Shown: in pieces, positions 32,582-42,058 of the stretch
Numbering within the stretch: position 1 is the stretch's first letter
Layout: each line of letters begins with the position of its first letter
DNA from: DATMRS01 sp035566015
GTDB lineage: Bacteria; Pseudomonadota; Alphaproteobacteria; Sphingomonadales; Sphingomonadaceae
Direction of reading: 5' to 3'
Assembly (NCBI GenBank): GCA_035566015.1
Contig: DATMRS010000008.1
Coordinates: 165,083-229,082 of the forward strand
Length of the DNA stretch: 64,000 bases
Notes under the pieces: model-generated
Told to the model about the DNA's origin: nothing
Database searches by the model: none
The model's input: only the letters and a program-made list of their open reading frames with translations
Position numbers and translations under genes: made by a program

Positions 32582-33912
32582 CGATCGATACGGCACCCGT
32601 GCGCGGCCGCCTCGATTGCGACGGCCGGCTGGTGGAGGCCGATCCGCCGCTCGCCGCGCTGCATGCGCGCGCCGGAGGGGCGGAAGGCGGCGTGCTGGCG
32701 GTGCCGCAACTGGCGGCGCTGGCGCGGCTCGCACGCCGGCTGGGCATCACCATCTCGCGCGGCGTGATCGCCGCTGACGGCGCGCGCGACCTCGATCTGT
32801 GGGTGCGCGCCGAACCTGAGGGGGATGAAGTACGGCTGGCGATTGCCGGCTGGGAGGCGCGGCCGGCCGCCTCCCCACTCGCTCCGATGGCGGCGCGCGA
32901 GCGCGATTTCGAGCGGGCGGGCGCCGATTGGCGATGGGAAATCGACGTGGCGTTGAAGCTGGTCGCGCTTTCCCCGGTGCGTGCGGAGCTTATCGGCCAG
33001 CCGCTAACGCGCCTCTTTTCGTTACGCGAAAGCGAGGATGGCGGCCTGCCGATTCTCGATGCGCTGGCGCTGCGGCAGGCTTTCGAGGGGCAGCACGCCG
33101 AACTGCGCGGCGACGGGCGCGCGATGGTGTTACGCGCGACGCCAATGCACGATGCGACGGGGCGCTTTGCGGGCTATCGCGGTACCGCGACGTCGCTCGA
33201 CGCCACGCCCCCGATCGATTCGGCAAAAATAGTCGTCGAAGCGCCCGAGGCGTTCGGTCGGCGGCTCGACCACGCGCTGCGCATGCCGCTCGATCGCATC
33301 ATTGCCCATGCCGAGACGATCAGCACGCGCGCGGAGGGGCCGATCCGTGCCGATTATGCGGGCTATGCCGCCGATATCGCGAACGCTGGGCGCCATTTGC
33401 TCGATCTGGTCGGCGATCTTGTCGACCTGCAAGCGATCGAGCGGCCCGATTTCCGGATCGAGACGACGCCACTTGATCTGGGCGATGTCGTCGCCCGCGC
33501 CGCCGCACTGCTGGGGCCGCGTGCGGCGGAACAGGGCGTGCGGATCGATCGGCCGACGCCTGACGAGCTGCTACGCGCGCGCGGCGATGCACGGCGGGTG
33601 TTGCAGATTCTCGTCAACCTGATCGGCAATGCGGTGCGCTACTCGCCCGAGGGCGGCGCCGTGTGGCTGCGCTGCGAACGCGAGGGTGGGATCGTCGCGG
33701 TGATCGTCGCAGATCAGGGCAAGGGCGTCGCGATCGAGGATCAGGGCCGGATATTCGAGAAGTTCGAGCGCGTCGATCCGGCCGAGCCGGGCGGCACTGG
33801 CCTCGGCCTCTATATCGCGCGGCGGCTGGCACGCGCGATGGGAGGCGATATCGCGATAGACAGCGCGCCGGGCCAGGGCGCGCGCTTCATCTTCACCCTG
33901 CCGGCGGCGTGA
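32578..33912 (+). CDS. Sensor histidine kinase, cytoplasmic
   Basis: A 444-residue kinase with no membrane segment: a PAS-like region (about 100-205), a dimerisation/phosphotransfer region with RRLDHALRMPLDRIIAHAE (His kept), and a C-terminal ATPase domain with NLIGNAVRYS, ADQGKGV and GGTGLGLYIA boxes. The residue after the histidine is Ala where most kinases have Glu or Asp, which normally assists autophosphorylation. No response regulator is adjacent. The start ATG overlaps the DUF2336 stop; the longer upstream frame is a shadow of that gene. Confidence 0.82.
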   Translation: MTIDTAPVRGRLDCDGRLVEADPPLAALHARAGGAEGGVLAVPQLAALARLARRLGITISRGVIAADGARDLDLWVRAEPEGDEVRLAIAGWEARPAASPLAPMAARERDFERAGADWRWEIDVALKLVALSPVRAELIGQPLTRLFSLRESEDGGLPILDALALRQAFEGQHAELRGDGRAMVLRATPMHDATGRFAGYRGTATSLDATPPIDSAKIVVEAPEAFGRRLDHALRMPLDRIIAHAETISTRAEGPIRADYAGYAADIANAGRHLLDLVGDLVDLQAIERPDFRIETTPLDLGDVVARAAALLGPRAAEQGVRIDRPTPDELLRARGDARRVLQILVNLIGNAVRYSPEGGAVWLRCEREGGIVAVIVADQGKGVAIEDQGRIFEKFERVDPAEPGGTGLGLYIARRLARAMGGDIAIDSAPGQGARFIFTLPAA

Positions 33913-33936
33913 CGCCGGGCCGGCAGGGCGCCGGCC

Positions 33937-35223
33937 TCAGCGTTGGTCAAGCGGAACGTAATCGCGCTGCGCGGGGCCCGTGTAGAGCTGGCGCGGGCGG
34001 CCGATCTTCTGCTCGGGATCGGCGATCATCTCGTTCCACTGGGCGACCCAGCCGACGGTGCGGGCGAGCGCGAACAGCGCGGTGAACATCGTCGTCGGGA
34101 AGCCGATCGCCGAGAGGATCACGCCCGAATAGAAATCGACGTTCGGATAGAGCTTCTTCTCGATGAAATATTCGTCCTTGAGCGCGATCCGCTCCAGCTC
34201 GCGCGCGGTGTCGAGCACCGGATCGTTTTTGCCCAGCTTGTCGAGAATCTCCGCCGCCGCCTTGGAAAGCACCTGCGCGCGCGGATCATAATGCTTGTAG
34301 ACGCGGTGGCCGAAGCCCATCAGCCGGAACGGATCGTCCTTGTTCTTGGCACGGGCGATATATTCGGGGATGCGGTCAGGCGTGCCGATCTCGCGCAGCA
34401 TGTTGAGCGCGGCCTCGTTCGCGCCGCCATGGGCGGGGCCCCACAGACAGGCGATGCCGGCGGCGATGCAGGCGAACGGGTTCGCGCCCGACGATCCGGC
34501 AAGGCGCACGGTGGAGGTGGACGCGTTCTGCTCATGATCGGCGTGGAGGATGAATATCTTGTCCATCGCCGATTCGACGATCGGATCGACCAGATATTCC
34601 TCGGCCGGAACGCCGAACGTCATCCGCAGGAAGTTAGCGGTGTAGCTCAGGTCGTTCTTCGGATAGAGGAAGGGCTGCCCCATGGCATATTTATACGCCA
34701 TGGCGACGATCGTCGGCATCTTGGCGATGAGCCGGTGGCTTGCGATCATTCGCTGCTGCGGATCGGAAATGTCGGTCGAGTCGTGATAGAAGGCCGAAAG
34801 CGCGCCGGCGACGCCGCAGAGGATCGCCATCGGATGCGCATCGCGCCGGAAGCCCCGGAAGAAGATGGTGAGCTGTTCATGCACCATCGTATGGCGGGTG
34901 ATGGTGTAGACGAACTTCTCCAGCTCGGCTTCGGTCGGCAGCTCGCCGTTCAGGAGGAGATAGGACACCTCCATAAAGCTCGATTTCTCCGCGAGCTGAT
35001 CGATCGGATAGCCGCGGTGAAGAAGGACGCCGGCATCGCCGTCGATATAGGTAAGCGCCGATTCGCAGCTTGCGGTGGAGGTAAAGCCCGGATCGAAGGT
35101 GAAGGCGCCGGTCTTGGCGTATAGCTTGCGAATATCGATGACATTGGGGCCGACGCTGCCCGATAGAATGGGATAATCGTCGGACTTGCCGTTCGCCTCG
35201 ATCTTCGCGGTCTTGTCCTCCAT
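33937..35223 (-). CDS. gltA: Citrate synthase
   Basis: A 428-residue type II (hexameric, NADH-regulated class) citrate synthase, condensing oxaloacetate and acetyl-CoA. Catalytic histidines are in WGPAHGGANEAA and MGFGHRVYKHYDPR, and the aspartate lies near the C-terminal DFYSG. The N-terminal domain with PGFTSTASCESALTYIDGDAG is typical of Gram-negative enzymes. ATG 35223 (MEDKTAK) is preceded by GGAACAGGG and gives the standard length; the longer open frame is not needed. gltX lies just upstream on the same strand. Confidence 0.95.
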   Translation of the reverse strand: MEDKTAKIEANGKSDDYPILSGSVGPNVIDIRKLYAKTGAFTFDPGFTSTASCESALTYIDGDAGVLLHRGYPIDQLAEKSSFMEVSYLLLNGELPTEAELEKFVYTITRHTMVHEQLTIFFRGFRRDAHPMAILCGVAGALSAFYHDSTDISDPQQRMIASHRLIAKMPTIVAMAYKYAMGQPFLYPKNDLSYTANFLRMTFGVPAEEYLVDPIVESAMDKIFILHADHEQNASTSTVRLAGSSGANPFACIAAGIACLWGPAHGGANEAALNMLREIGTPDRIPEYIARAKNKDDPFRLMGFGHRVYKHYDPRAQVLSKAAAEILDKLGKNDPVLDTARELERIALKDEYFIEKKLYPNVDFYSGVILSAIGFPTTMFTALFALARTVGWVAQWNEMIADPEQKIGRPRQLYTGPAQRDYVPLDQR

Positions 35224-35245
35224 ACCCTGTTCCTTCTTCTCAATT

Positions 35246-36712
35246 TCAGTCAGAGGCCCGCTCCAGCCGGTCGGCCAGCCGCCCCAGGCTCTCCTCACGA
35301 CCGAGGAGAACCAGCACATCAAAAATACCCGGAGACGTGGCCCGGCCGGTGAGCGCGGCACGAAGCGGCTGGGCCACCTTGCCGAGACCCATTCCCGCCT
35401 CCTCCGCGATCGCGCGGACAGCCTCCTCGAGCGCGGGCGCGCTCCATTGGGGCACCTGCCCGAGCCGGCGATGTACCGACGCCAGCAGACCGGGCGGTGC
35501 TTCGCTTAGCAAGGTAGCGGCCTTCTCGTCGATGGCAAGAGGGCGAGTGCGAAAGAGAAAGGCCGCGCCCGCCGCCAAATCGCGTAAATCCTTAGCGCGT
35601 TGCTTGAGAAAAGGCATGGCGCGGCGCAACAAATCGATACCTTTTTCGTCCAGCGAAAGCCCCGCTTCGGCGGCTACGGCGCCCGAAATCAGGCTGGCGA
35701 GCCGGCCGTCATCCGCCTCGCGAATGTAATGACCGTTCAGATTTTCAAGCTTCTTCGTATCGAATCGCGAGGGCGAGCGGCCGACGCCCGCAATGTCGAA
35801 CCATTCGATCGCCTGCGTGCGGCTGATGATCTCATCGTCGCCATGGCCCCAGCCGAGGCGCAGGAGATAATTGGCCAGCGCCTCGGGCAGGATGCCGAGA
35901 TCGTCGCGATAGGCCTCGACGCCCAGCGCGCCGTGGCGCTTCGAAAGCTTCGCGCCGTCCGCGCCGTGGATCAGCGGGACATGCGCATAGATCGGCTCGG
36001 GCCAGCCAAGAGCGCGGATCATCGCCAACTGGCGGAACGCATTATTGAGATGGTCGTCGCCGCGAATGACGTGCGTCACGCCCATGTCGTGATCGTCGAC
36101 GACGACCGCCAGCATGTAGGTGGGCGTGCCGTCCGAGCGCAACAGGACCATGTCGTCCAGCTCGGCATTCCTGACCGTGACGGCACCCTGCACCTGATCG
36201 TCGATCGTCGTCTCGCCCGCGCGCGGAGCCTTGAGGCGGATGACGAAGGGCTTGCCCTCTTCTTCGGGTCCGGGCGCGCGATCGCGCCAGCGGCCGTCAT
36301 AGCGCAGCGGCTGCTTCTGGGCGCGCTGGGCGGCGCGCATCGCCTCCAGCTCCTCCGCGGTCGCATAGCAGCGATAGGCGTGGCCGGCGGCGAGAAGCTG
36401 ATGCGCCACCTCGGCATGGCGGGCGGCGCGGGCGAACTGGAAAACAGCCTCGCCGTCCCAGTCGAGCCCCAGCCAACGCATGCCGTCGAGAATCGCGTCG
36501 ATCGCCGGCTGCGTCGAGCGGACGCGGTCGGTGTCCTCGATCCGAAGCAGGAACTTGCCGCCATGATGGCGGGCGAACAGCCAGTTGAAAAGCGCGGTGC
36601 GTGCGCCGCCGATATGCAGGAATCCCGTCGGTGACGGGGCGAAACGGGTAACGACCGGACGAACTTCTGTGCTTGCGCCCACGCGCGGATTCTCCAAGGA
36701 CTTCGTGGGCAT
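35246..36712 (-). CDS. gltX: Glutamate--tRNA ligase
   Basis: A 488-residue class I aminoacyl-tRNA synthetase that charges tRNA-Glu. The HIGH motif appears as PSPTGFLHIGGARTALFNWL (about 27-46) and the KMSKS motif as GAKLSKRHG (about 250). Length and the C-terminal anticodon-binding region are normal. Its start lies 28 bases from the comEC start on the other strand, so the promoters overlap or the starts are leaderless. gltA follows after 22 bases, suggesting an operon. A tRNA-Glu(CTC) gene is also in the window at 46558. Confidence 0.94.
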   Translation of the reverse strand: MPTKSLENPRVGASTEVRPVVTRFAPSPTGFLHIGGARTALFNWLFARHHGGKFLLRIEDTDRVRSTQPAIDAILDGMRWLGLDWDGEAVFQFARAARHAEVAHQLLAAGHAYRCYATAEELEAMRAAQRAQKQPLRYDGRWRDRAPGPEEEGKPFVIRLKAPRAGETTIDDQVQGAVTVRNAELDDMVLLRSDGTPTYMLAVVVDDHDMGVTHVIRGDDHLNNAFRQLAMIRALGWPEPIYAHVPLIHGADGAKLSKRHGALGVEAYRDDLGILPEALANYLLRLGWGHGDDEIISRTQAIEWFDIAGVGRSPSRFDTKKLENLNGHYIREADDGRLASLISGAVAAEAGLSLDEKGIDLLRRAMPFLKQRAKDLRDLAAGAAFLFRTRPLAIDEKAATLLSEAPPGLLASVHRRLGQVPQWSAPALEEAVRAIAEEAGMGLGKVAQPLRAALTGRATSPGIFDVLVLLGREESLGRLADRLERASD

Positions 36713-36740
36713 GCCCTACGATTTCGGCCTCGCCCCTAGC

Positions 36741-38918
36741 ATGGCTGCCCGGCCGCGACAAACCGTCGTCGCGCGGGCGATGGCGCGTGCCGAAACCGCG
36801 CTGGAATCCTGGCTCGACGCCGAACGCGACCAGCTTGTCCTGTGGCTGCCGATCGGTCTGGGCCTCGGCATAGCGTGCTGGTTCGCGCTGCCTGACCGGA
36901 CGGCCTGGATCGCGCTGATCCTTACAGCGACGGGCTTTGCGGCGGCGGCGGCGCTGCTGCCGGGTGCCGGACGGACGGGGCGAGCGCTCGCCGTCCTGGC
37001 GCTGTCGGTGGCGGTCGGCTGCGGATTGATCTGGTGGCGGGCCGAGCGTGTGGCGGCGCCGGTGCTCACCCGACCGGTGGTGGCGCAGTTCACCGCCCGA
37101 GTCGAAGCGGTCGAGTCGCGGGCGGCGGAAGGCCGCACCCGCCTGCGACTCGCCCCGCGGGACGAATCCGCACTGCCGCCGCGCCTTCGCGTCAATGTCG
37201 ACGATCGCGACATGGTCGAAGGAATCGAGCCGGGGGCGGTCATCGCCCTGCGCGCCCGGTTGATGCCGCCGCCGACCGCCGCCTTGCCGGGAGCCTATGA
37301 TTTCGCCCGCGTCGCCTGGTTTCAGGAACTGGGCGCGACCGGGCGGGCGCTGGGTCCGCTGCGGCTTGTCACGGCGAGCGGCCATGGCAGCTTCACCCTC
37401 TGGCTGAGCGGTCTGCGCGCGCGACTCTCCGCCCATATCCAGGCGAGCGCCCCCGGTTCGCCGGGCGGCATCGCCGCCGCGCTCGCCACCGGCGACATGG
37501 GGGGTATCCCCGCGGGCGATTCGGAGGCGATGCGCCGATCGGGTCTTGCGCATCTCCTGTCGGTCAGCGGCCTGCATGTGACGGCGGTGGTCGGCGCCGT
37601 GATGCTGCTCGTGCTGCGGCTGTTGGCGTTGAGCCCCATGCTTGCGCTGCGTGCGCCGCTGCTGCTGATCGCGGCGGGCACGGCGGCGCTGGCGGCGATC
37701 GGCTACACGCTGCTGACGGGTGCGGAGGTGCCGACGGTGCGATCCTGTGTGGCCGCCTTGCTCGTGCTCGGTGGGCTCGCGCTGGGCCGCGACGCGCTCA
37801 CCTTGCGGCTGGTGGCGGCGGGCGCGGTGATCGTGCTGCTGCTCTGGCCCGAGTCGCTGGCGGGGGCGAGCTTCCAGTTGAGCTTCACCGCCGTCGCCGC
37901 GATCGTGGCGCTGCACGAGCATCGGGGCCTGCGCGCTTTTCTCGCGCGGCGCGAGGAAGGCGCGGGCCGGCGGATGCTGCGGGCCTTGGCGGGCCTGCTG
38001 ATTACCGGCGCGGTGGTCGAGCTGGCGCTGGCGCCGATCGCCCTGTTCCATTTCCAGCGCGCGGGCCTCTACGGCGCGGTGGCGAATATCGTCGCGATCC
38101 CGCTCACCACCTTCGTCATCATGCCGCTGGAGGCGCTGGCGTTGCTGTTCGACACGGCGGGGCTCGGCGCGCCCTTCTGGTGGCTGGCGGTGCTGGCGCT
38201 GAAGGCTTTGCTGTGGGTGGCGCACCATGTCGCGGCGACGCCGGGCGCGGTGGCGGCATTGCCGACAATGCCGGTCGCCGCCTTCATGCTGATGGTCGCG
38301 GGCGGCGTGTGGCTCACTCTCTGGCGGACGCGAGTGCGGCGGCTGGGGCTGGTGCCGCTTGCGTTGGGCGCGGCCTGGGCGCTCGCGACGCCCGCGCCCG
38401 ATCTGCTCGTCACCGGCGATGGCCGGCACCTCGCCGTGGTGGGGACGGACGGGCGGATCGCGCTGTTGCGCCCGCGCGCTGGGGATTATGTGCGCGGCCA
38501 GCTTGGGGAGAGCGCCGGGAGCGAGGAGGAGGCTTTCGATCTGGACGCCATGCCGGGCGCGCGGTGTAGCCCGGACCTGTGCATAGCGGACCTGATGCGC
38601 GGCGGTCGGCGCTGGCGGCTGCTGGCGACGCGAACACCCTATTTCGTCGATATCGCTGCGATGAACGCAGCTTGCGCCGCCGCCGATATCGTCGTTTCCG
38701 ATCGCCGCCTGCCGCGAAGCTGCCGGCCACGCTGGCTGAAGGCCGACCGTAGCTTGCTGGCGCGGACCGGGGGCCTTGCGGTCCGTCTCGATGGGCCGAG
38801 CGTCGAAACGGTGGCGGAACGCGCGGGTCGGCATCCCTGGGTTCTGGCGCGTCAGCCGACAGTCGGGCAGAAAGCGGATAGGAAGACAGCGCATCGAGGG
38901 GAGGATGACAGGATATGA
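36741..38918 (+). CDS. comEC: ComEC/Rec2-family competence protein
   Basis: A 725-residue inner-membrane protein: two N-terminal hydrophobic segments, a soluble OB-like DUF4131 region (about 110-220), and the Competence domain with about eight membrane segments containing RRSGLAHLLSVSGLHVTAV, its key signature. ComEC forms the channel for single-stranded DNA uptake. The C-terminal metallo-beta-lactamase-like part is short and lacks an HxHxDH site, so it is not expected to be a nuclease. ATG 36741 is preferred; ATG 36711 would overlap gltX. Confidence 0.88.
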   Translation: MAARPRQTVVARAMARAETALESWLDAERDQLVLWLPIGLGLGIACWFALPDRTAWIALILTATGFAAAAALLPGAGRTGRALAVLALSVAVGCGLIWWRAERVAAPVLTRPVVAQFTARVEAVESRAAEGRTRLRLAPRDESALPPRLRVNVDDRDMVEGIEPGAVIALRARLMPPPTAALPGAYDFARVAWFQELGATGRALGPLRLVTASGHGSFTLWLSGLRARLSAHIQASAPGSPGGIAAALATGDMGGIPAGDSEAMRRSGLAHLLSVSGLHVTAVVGAVMLLVLRLLALSPMLALRAPLLLIAAGTAALAAIGYTLLTGAEVPTVRSCVAALLVLGGLALGRDALTLRLVAAGAVIVLLLWPESLAGASFQLSFTAVAAIVALHEHRGLRAFLARREEGAGRRMLRALAGLLITGAVVELALAPIALFHFQRAGLYGAVANIVAIPLTTFVIMPLEALALLFDTAGLGAPFWWLAVLALKALLWVAHHVAATPGAVAALPTMPVAAFMLMVAGGVWLTLWRTRVRRLGLVPLALGAAWALATPAPDLLVTGDGRHLAVVGTDGRIALLRPRAGDYVRGQLGESAGSEEEAFDLDAMPGARCSPDLCIADLMRGGRRWRLLATRTPYFVDIAAMNAACAAADIVVSDRRLPRSCRPRWLKADRSLLARTGGLAVRLDGPSVETVAERAGRHPWVLARQPTVGQKADRKTAHRGEDDRI

Positions 38919-39301
38919 TCGAACGCCGCCACATTCCGCCATTGTCGCGATTCGAGGAGGAGATCGGCTTTTCGCGCGCGCTGCGCGTGGGCGACCGCAT
39001 CCTCGTGTCGGGCATTACCGCCGTCATGCCCGACGGATCGATCCCCGCCGACGCCGGCGCGCAGGCCGATCGCTGCTTCGAAGAAATCCTGCGTTATATC
39101 AAGGAATTGGGCGGGCGGGCCGAGGATGTGGTGCGCGTCCGTATGTTCGCGACCGACATCAAGGATGCCGATGCGATCAGCGCCGCTTTTTCGCGCGCCC
39201 TGAAATGCGCCAGACCCGCCGCCACGCTGGTGGCGATCGCCGCGCTCTATAATCCCGAATGGAAGGTCGAGATCGAAGCCGAGGCGGTGGTGTCCGCATA
39301 A
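38915..39301 (+). CDS. RidA family protein
   Basis: A 128-residue member of the RidA/YjgF/UK114 family, small trimeric enzymes that hydrolyse reactive enamine/imine intermediates or act in related pathways. The C-terminal segment CARPAATLVAIAAL, which supplies the conserved arginine, and the N-terminal VGDRILVSGIT are visible. The terminal ALYNPEWKVEIEAEAV matches the RidA end. Its ATG overlaps the comEC stop (ATGA), so they are co-transcribed although functionally unrelated as far as known. Confidence 0.85.
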   Translation: MIERRHIPPLSRFEEEIGFSRALRVGDRILVSGITAVMPDGSIPADAGAQADRCFEEILRYIKELGGRAEDVVRVRMFATDIKDADAISAAFSRALKCARPAATLVAIAALYNPEWKVEIEAEAVVSA

Positions 39302-39320
39302 GGCGACGCGCCTTCAACGC

Positions 39321-39409
39321 CGCCATTCCGGCGAAAGCCGGAATCCGTGGAGGGCGGGACGCTTGACAAGAAAGCGAGGGGAGTCCGTGGACCCCGACTT
39401 TCGTCGGGA
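39321..39409. repeat. Palindromic element, family B-C
   Basis: B palindrome ATTCCGGCGAAAGCCGGAAT (about 39325) and C palindrome CCCCGACTTTCGTCGGG (about 39392) joined by a linker with the recurrent GGGACGCTTGAC and AAGCGAGG words; the C end is slightly truncated. It lies between the convergent RidA and purQ genes. Confidence 0.8.
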
Positions 39410-39422
39410 AGGCTAAGGAATG

Positions 39423-40088
39423 TCAGGCGATCCCGGCGATCAGCCCTTCGAAGAGGCGGCGGCCGTCGGTGCCGCCATGGGCCGGGTCGATCATCCGTTC
39501 GGGGTGCGGCATCATACCGAGCACATTGCCCGCGTCGTTGACGATGCCGGCGATGTTGCGCGCCGAGCCGTTGACTGCGTCGGCATAGCGGAAAACAACA
39601 CGGCCCTCGCCCTCCAGCCGGTCGAGCGTTTCGGTGTCGGCGCTGTAATTGCCGTCATGATGCGCGACGGGGACGGTGATCGTCTCGCCCTGCCGATAGC
39701 GGCTGGTGAAGGCCGTCTGGCTGTTCTCGACGGTCAGCGGCACGTCGCGGCAGACGAAATTGAGGCCGGCATTGCGCATCAGCGCGCCGGGCAGCAATCC
39801 CGCCTCGGTGAGAATCTGGAAGCCGTTGCACACACCGAGCACGGCGACGCCGCGCCCCGCCGCCTCGACCACCGCGCGCATGACGGGTGAGCGCGCCGCC
39901 ATCGCGCCGGAGCGCAGATAATCGCCATAGGAAAAGCCGCCGGGCACGCCGATCAGGCCGACGCCCTCCGGCAACTCCGTCTCGCGATGCCACACCATCG
40001 CCGGCGCCTCGCCCGTCGCCTCGCGCAGCGCGACGGCCAGGTCGCGGTCGCAGTTCGAGCCGGGAAAGACGATGACCGCGCTTTTCAC
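39423..40088 (-). CDS. purQ: Phosphoribosylformylglycinamidine synthase subunit PurQ
   Basis: A 221-residue class I glutamine amidotransferase that releases ammonia for FGAM synthesis in purine biosynthesis, working with PurS and PurL. The nucleophile is in LGVCNGFQIL, and the His-Glu pair is in MMPHPER. FPGSNCDRDLA and GGFSYGDYLRSGA are typical of PurQ. I chose GTG 40088, which overlaps the purS stop (GTGA), over an upstream ATG at 40148 inside purS. purL is not in the window. Confidence 0.94.
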   Translation of the reverse strand: MKSAVIVFPGSNCDRDLAVALREATGEAPAMVWHRETELPEGVGLIGVPGGFSYGDYLRSGAMAARSPVMRAVVEAAGRGVAVLGVCNGFQILTEAGLLPGALMRNAGLNFVCRDVPLTVENSQTAFTSRYRQGETITVPVAHHDGNYSADTETLDRLEGEGRVVFRYADAVNGSARNIAGIVNDAGNVLGMMPHPERMIDPAHGGTDGRRLFEGLIAGIA

Positions 40089-40321
40089 GCCGCCACCCGT
40101 TCGATGCGGAAATTCTCGATCACCGTGTTGGCGAGCAGCTTGCGGCACATGGCCTCTATGTCGGCATCGGCGACGCCGTCGGCAAGGTCCAGTTCGATGA
40201 ACTTGCCCGCGCGCACATCCTCGACGCCCGAGAAGCCCAGGCCCTCCAGCGCATGATGGATCGCCTTGCCCTGCGGATCGAGGACGCCGTTCTTAAGGGT
40301 TACGTAGACGCGCGCCTTCAT
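40085..40321 (-). CDS. purS: Phosphoribosylformylglycinamidine synthase subunit PurS
   Basis: A 78-residue PurS, the small structural subunit that joins PurQ to PurL. MKARVYVTLKNGVLDPQGKA and the central GLGFSGVEDVRAGKFIEL are characteristic. It begins one base after the purC stop and ends overlapping purQ, so the three genes form a compact operon. The larger open frame upstream is a purC shadow. Confidence 0.93.
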   Translation of the reverse strand: MKARVYVTLKNGVLDPQGKAIHHALEGLGFSGVEDVRAGKFIELDLADGVADADIEAMCRKLLANTVIENFRIERVAA

Positions 40322-40322
40322 G

Positions 40323-41099
40323 TCACTTGCCCCGGTTCTTGCGATGCTTTTCAAGGTCGAGGACGGTGGTGTCGCCCTCGGGCAGCAGGCCCAGCCGCCG
40401 CGCGACCTCCTGATAGGCCTCCACCTCGCCGCCCAGGTCGCGGCGGAAGCGATCCTTGTCGAGCTTCTCGTTGGTCGCCATGTCCCACAGGCGGCAGCCG
40501 TCGGGGCTGATCTCGTCCGCCAGGATGATGCGGCTATAGTCATTGTCCCACAGGCGCCCGAATTCGAGCTTGAAGTCGACAAGGCGGATGCCGATGCCCG
40601 CGAACAGCCCCGACATGAAGTCGTTCACGCGGATCGCCATGTCGGCGATGTCGTGCATCTCCTCCTGGCTCGCCCAGCCGAAGCAGGCGATATGCTCGTC
40701 CGCGATCATCGGATCGCCGAGCGCATCGTCCTTGTAATAATATTCGATAATCGTGCGGGGAAGCTGCGTGCCTTCCTCGATCCCCAGCCGCTTGGTGAGC
40801 GAGCCCGCGGCGACGTTGCGGACGACCACCTCGATCGGCACGATCTCCACCTGGCGGATCAACTGCTCGCGCATGTTCAGCCGGCGGATGAAATGGGTGG
40901 GCACGCCGATTCCACCGAGCAGCGTGAAGAGATGCTCCGAAATCCGGTTGTTGAGGACGCCCTTGCCCGAGATCGTGCCCTTTTTCTGGGCATTGAAGGC
41001 CGTCGCGTCGTCCTTGAAATATTGGATGAGCGTGCCGGGTTCAGGCCCCTCATAGAGGATCTTGGCCTTGCCTTCGTAGATTTGACGGCGGCGGGACAT
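40323..41099 (-). CDS. purC: Phosphoribosylaminoimidazole-succinocarboxamide synthase
   Basis: A 258-residue SAICAR synthetase, adding aspartate to CAIR in purine synthesis. The start RRRQIYEGKAKILYEGPEPG, the central VPIEVVVRNVAAGSLTKRLG, and VDFKLEFGR are the standard signatures. ATG 41099 gives the usual length; the longer upstream frame has no support. First gene of purC-purS-purQ. Confidence 0.95.
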   Translation of the reverse strand: MSRRRQIYEGKAKILYEGPEPGTLIQYFKDDATAFNAQKKGTISGKGVLNNRISEHLFTLLGGIGVPTHFIRRLNMREQLIRQVEIVPIEVVVRNVAAGSLTKRLGIEEGTQLPRTIIEYYYKDDALGDPMIADEHIACFGWASQEEMHDIADMAIRVNDFMSGLFAGIGIRLVDFKLEFGRLWDNDYSRIILADEISPDGCRLWDMATNEKLDKDRFRRDLGGEVEAYQEVARRLGLLPEGDTTVLDLEKHRKNRGK

Positions 41100-41349
41100 G
41101 GACGAAATGCTCCCTTCGAGGAGTCCGGAAAAGAACGCGCCCCGGGCAGCCGGCGGCGACGGGGCGACGCACGGTCCGGGGCGGGTGCGCGCCCCTATAC
41201 CGGAAGGGTAGGGGTGAGGCAATCGACGCCGGGCGCGCTGCCGAAACCGCCGCCTGACGCATCGTCGCCTCGTTGCGGCTACGAAAGATATCATTAATGT
41301 CTCCATGGTCTAAAGGCGCGTGCACGCTGCCTGCTGGGAATGAAGACGC

Positions 41350-41880
41350 ATGGGCTGGATGGCGCGAGCCGTCATGGTGGGTATGATTGCTGCCTTTGCC
41401 GCGACGCCGGTCGCGGCGCCCGTCGCCGTGCCCTATGACAACCACGGCCGCACGCTTGAGCAACATATGCTCGACCTCCACAATCGCGCGCGGGCGAGCC
41501 AGGGCATTCCGCCGCTGCGCTGGGACCCGGACCTCGCGGCGAGCGCCGAGCGCTGGGCGGAGCGGCTGGCGGCGCGCGGCACGCTCGAACATGCCGATGC
41601 CGAGGGGCGTTTCGGGGAGAATCTGTGGGCGGGAACGCCGGGCGTTTTTTCGCTGGACCATATGGTCGGCCGCTGGGTGGACGAGAAACGGCTGTTTCGC
41701 GCGGGGCCCTTCCCCGACAACAGCGCGACGGGGAACTGGTTGCAGGTCGGCCATTATACGCAATTGATGTGGCGCGCGACGACGGCGGTCGGCTGCGCCC
41801 TCGTCACCGGAGCACGGCGCGAGGTGCTGGTCTGCCGCTATGCCCCGGCGGGTAACGTCTATGGCGAGGTGCCGTTTTAG
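41350..41880 (+). CDS. CAP-domain (SCP/PR-1-like) secreted protein
   Basis: A 176-residue protein with a signal peptide (about residues 1-22, ending TPVAA) and one CAP domain. Signatures are DLHNRARASQGIPPLRWDPDLA, the GENLWAG box (Glu with His), and GHYTQLMWRATTAVGCAL, which holds the second conserved His. Bacterial CAP proteins are exported, with unclear roles in envelope or host interaction. It is divergent from purC across 250 bases in which I see no other feature. Confidence 0.88.
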   Translation: MGWMARAVMVGMIAAFAATPVAAPVAVPYDNHGRTLEQHMLDLHNRARASQGIPPLRWDPDLAASAERWAERLAARGTLEHADAEGRFGENLWAGTPGVFSLDHMVGRWVDEKRLFRAGPFPDNSATGNWLQVGHYTQLMWRATTAVGCALVTGARREVLVCRYAPAGNVYGEVPF

Positions 41881-41909
41881 GCGCGGGTGGGGATGTGTCC
41901 CACAAACCC

Positions 41910-42005
41910 CGTCATTCCGGCGGAAGCTGGAATCCACGGACGGCGGCTCACTCGATCAATAAAGCGAGCCGAGTCCATGGTCCCCGACTTTCGTCGGGGT
42001 GACGG
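41910..42005. repeat. Palindromic element, family B-C
   Basis: B palindrome with one mismatch (ATTCCGGCGGAAGCTGGAAT, about 41914) and C palindrome CCCCGACTTTCGTCGGGG (about 41982), joined by ACGGCGGCTCACTCGATC and AAAGCGAGCCGAG. Confidence 0.8.
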
Positions 42006-42058
42006 AGGGGCTGGGGGATGGTTTGCCGTTATGCCCAGGCGGCCGGTAGCAAATCTGC

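Noticed and set aside
36297..38942. 881-residue minus-strand open frame opposite comEC and through gltX
   Set aside because: Arg/Gln/His-rich composition with no motif; both real genes are well supported.
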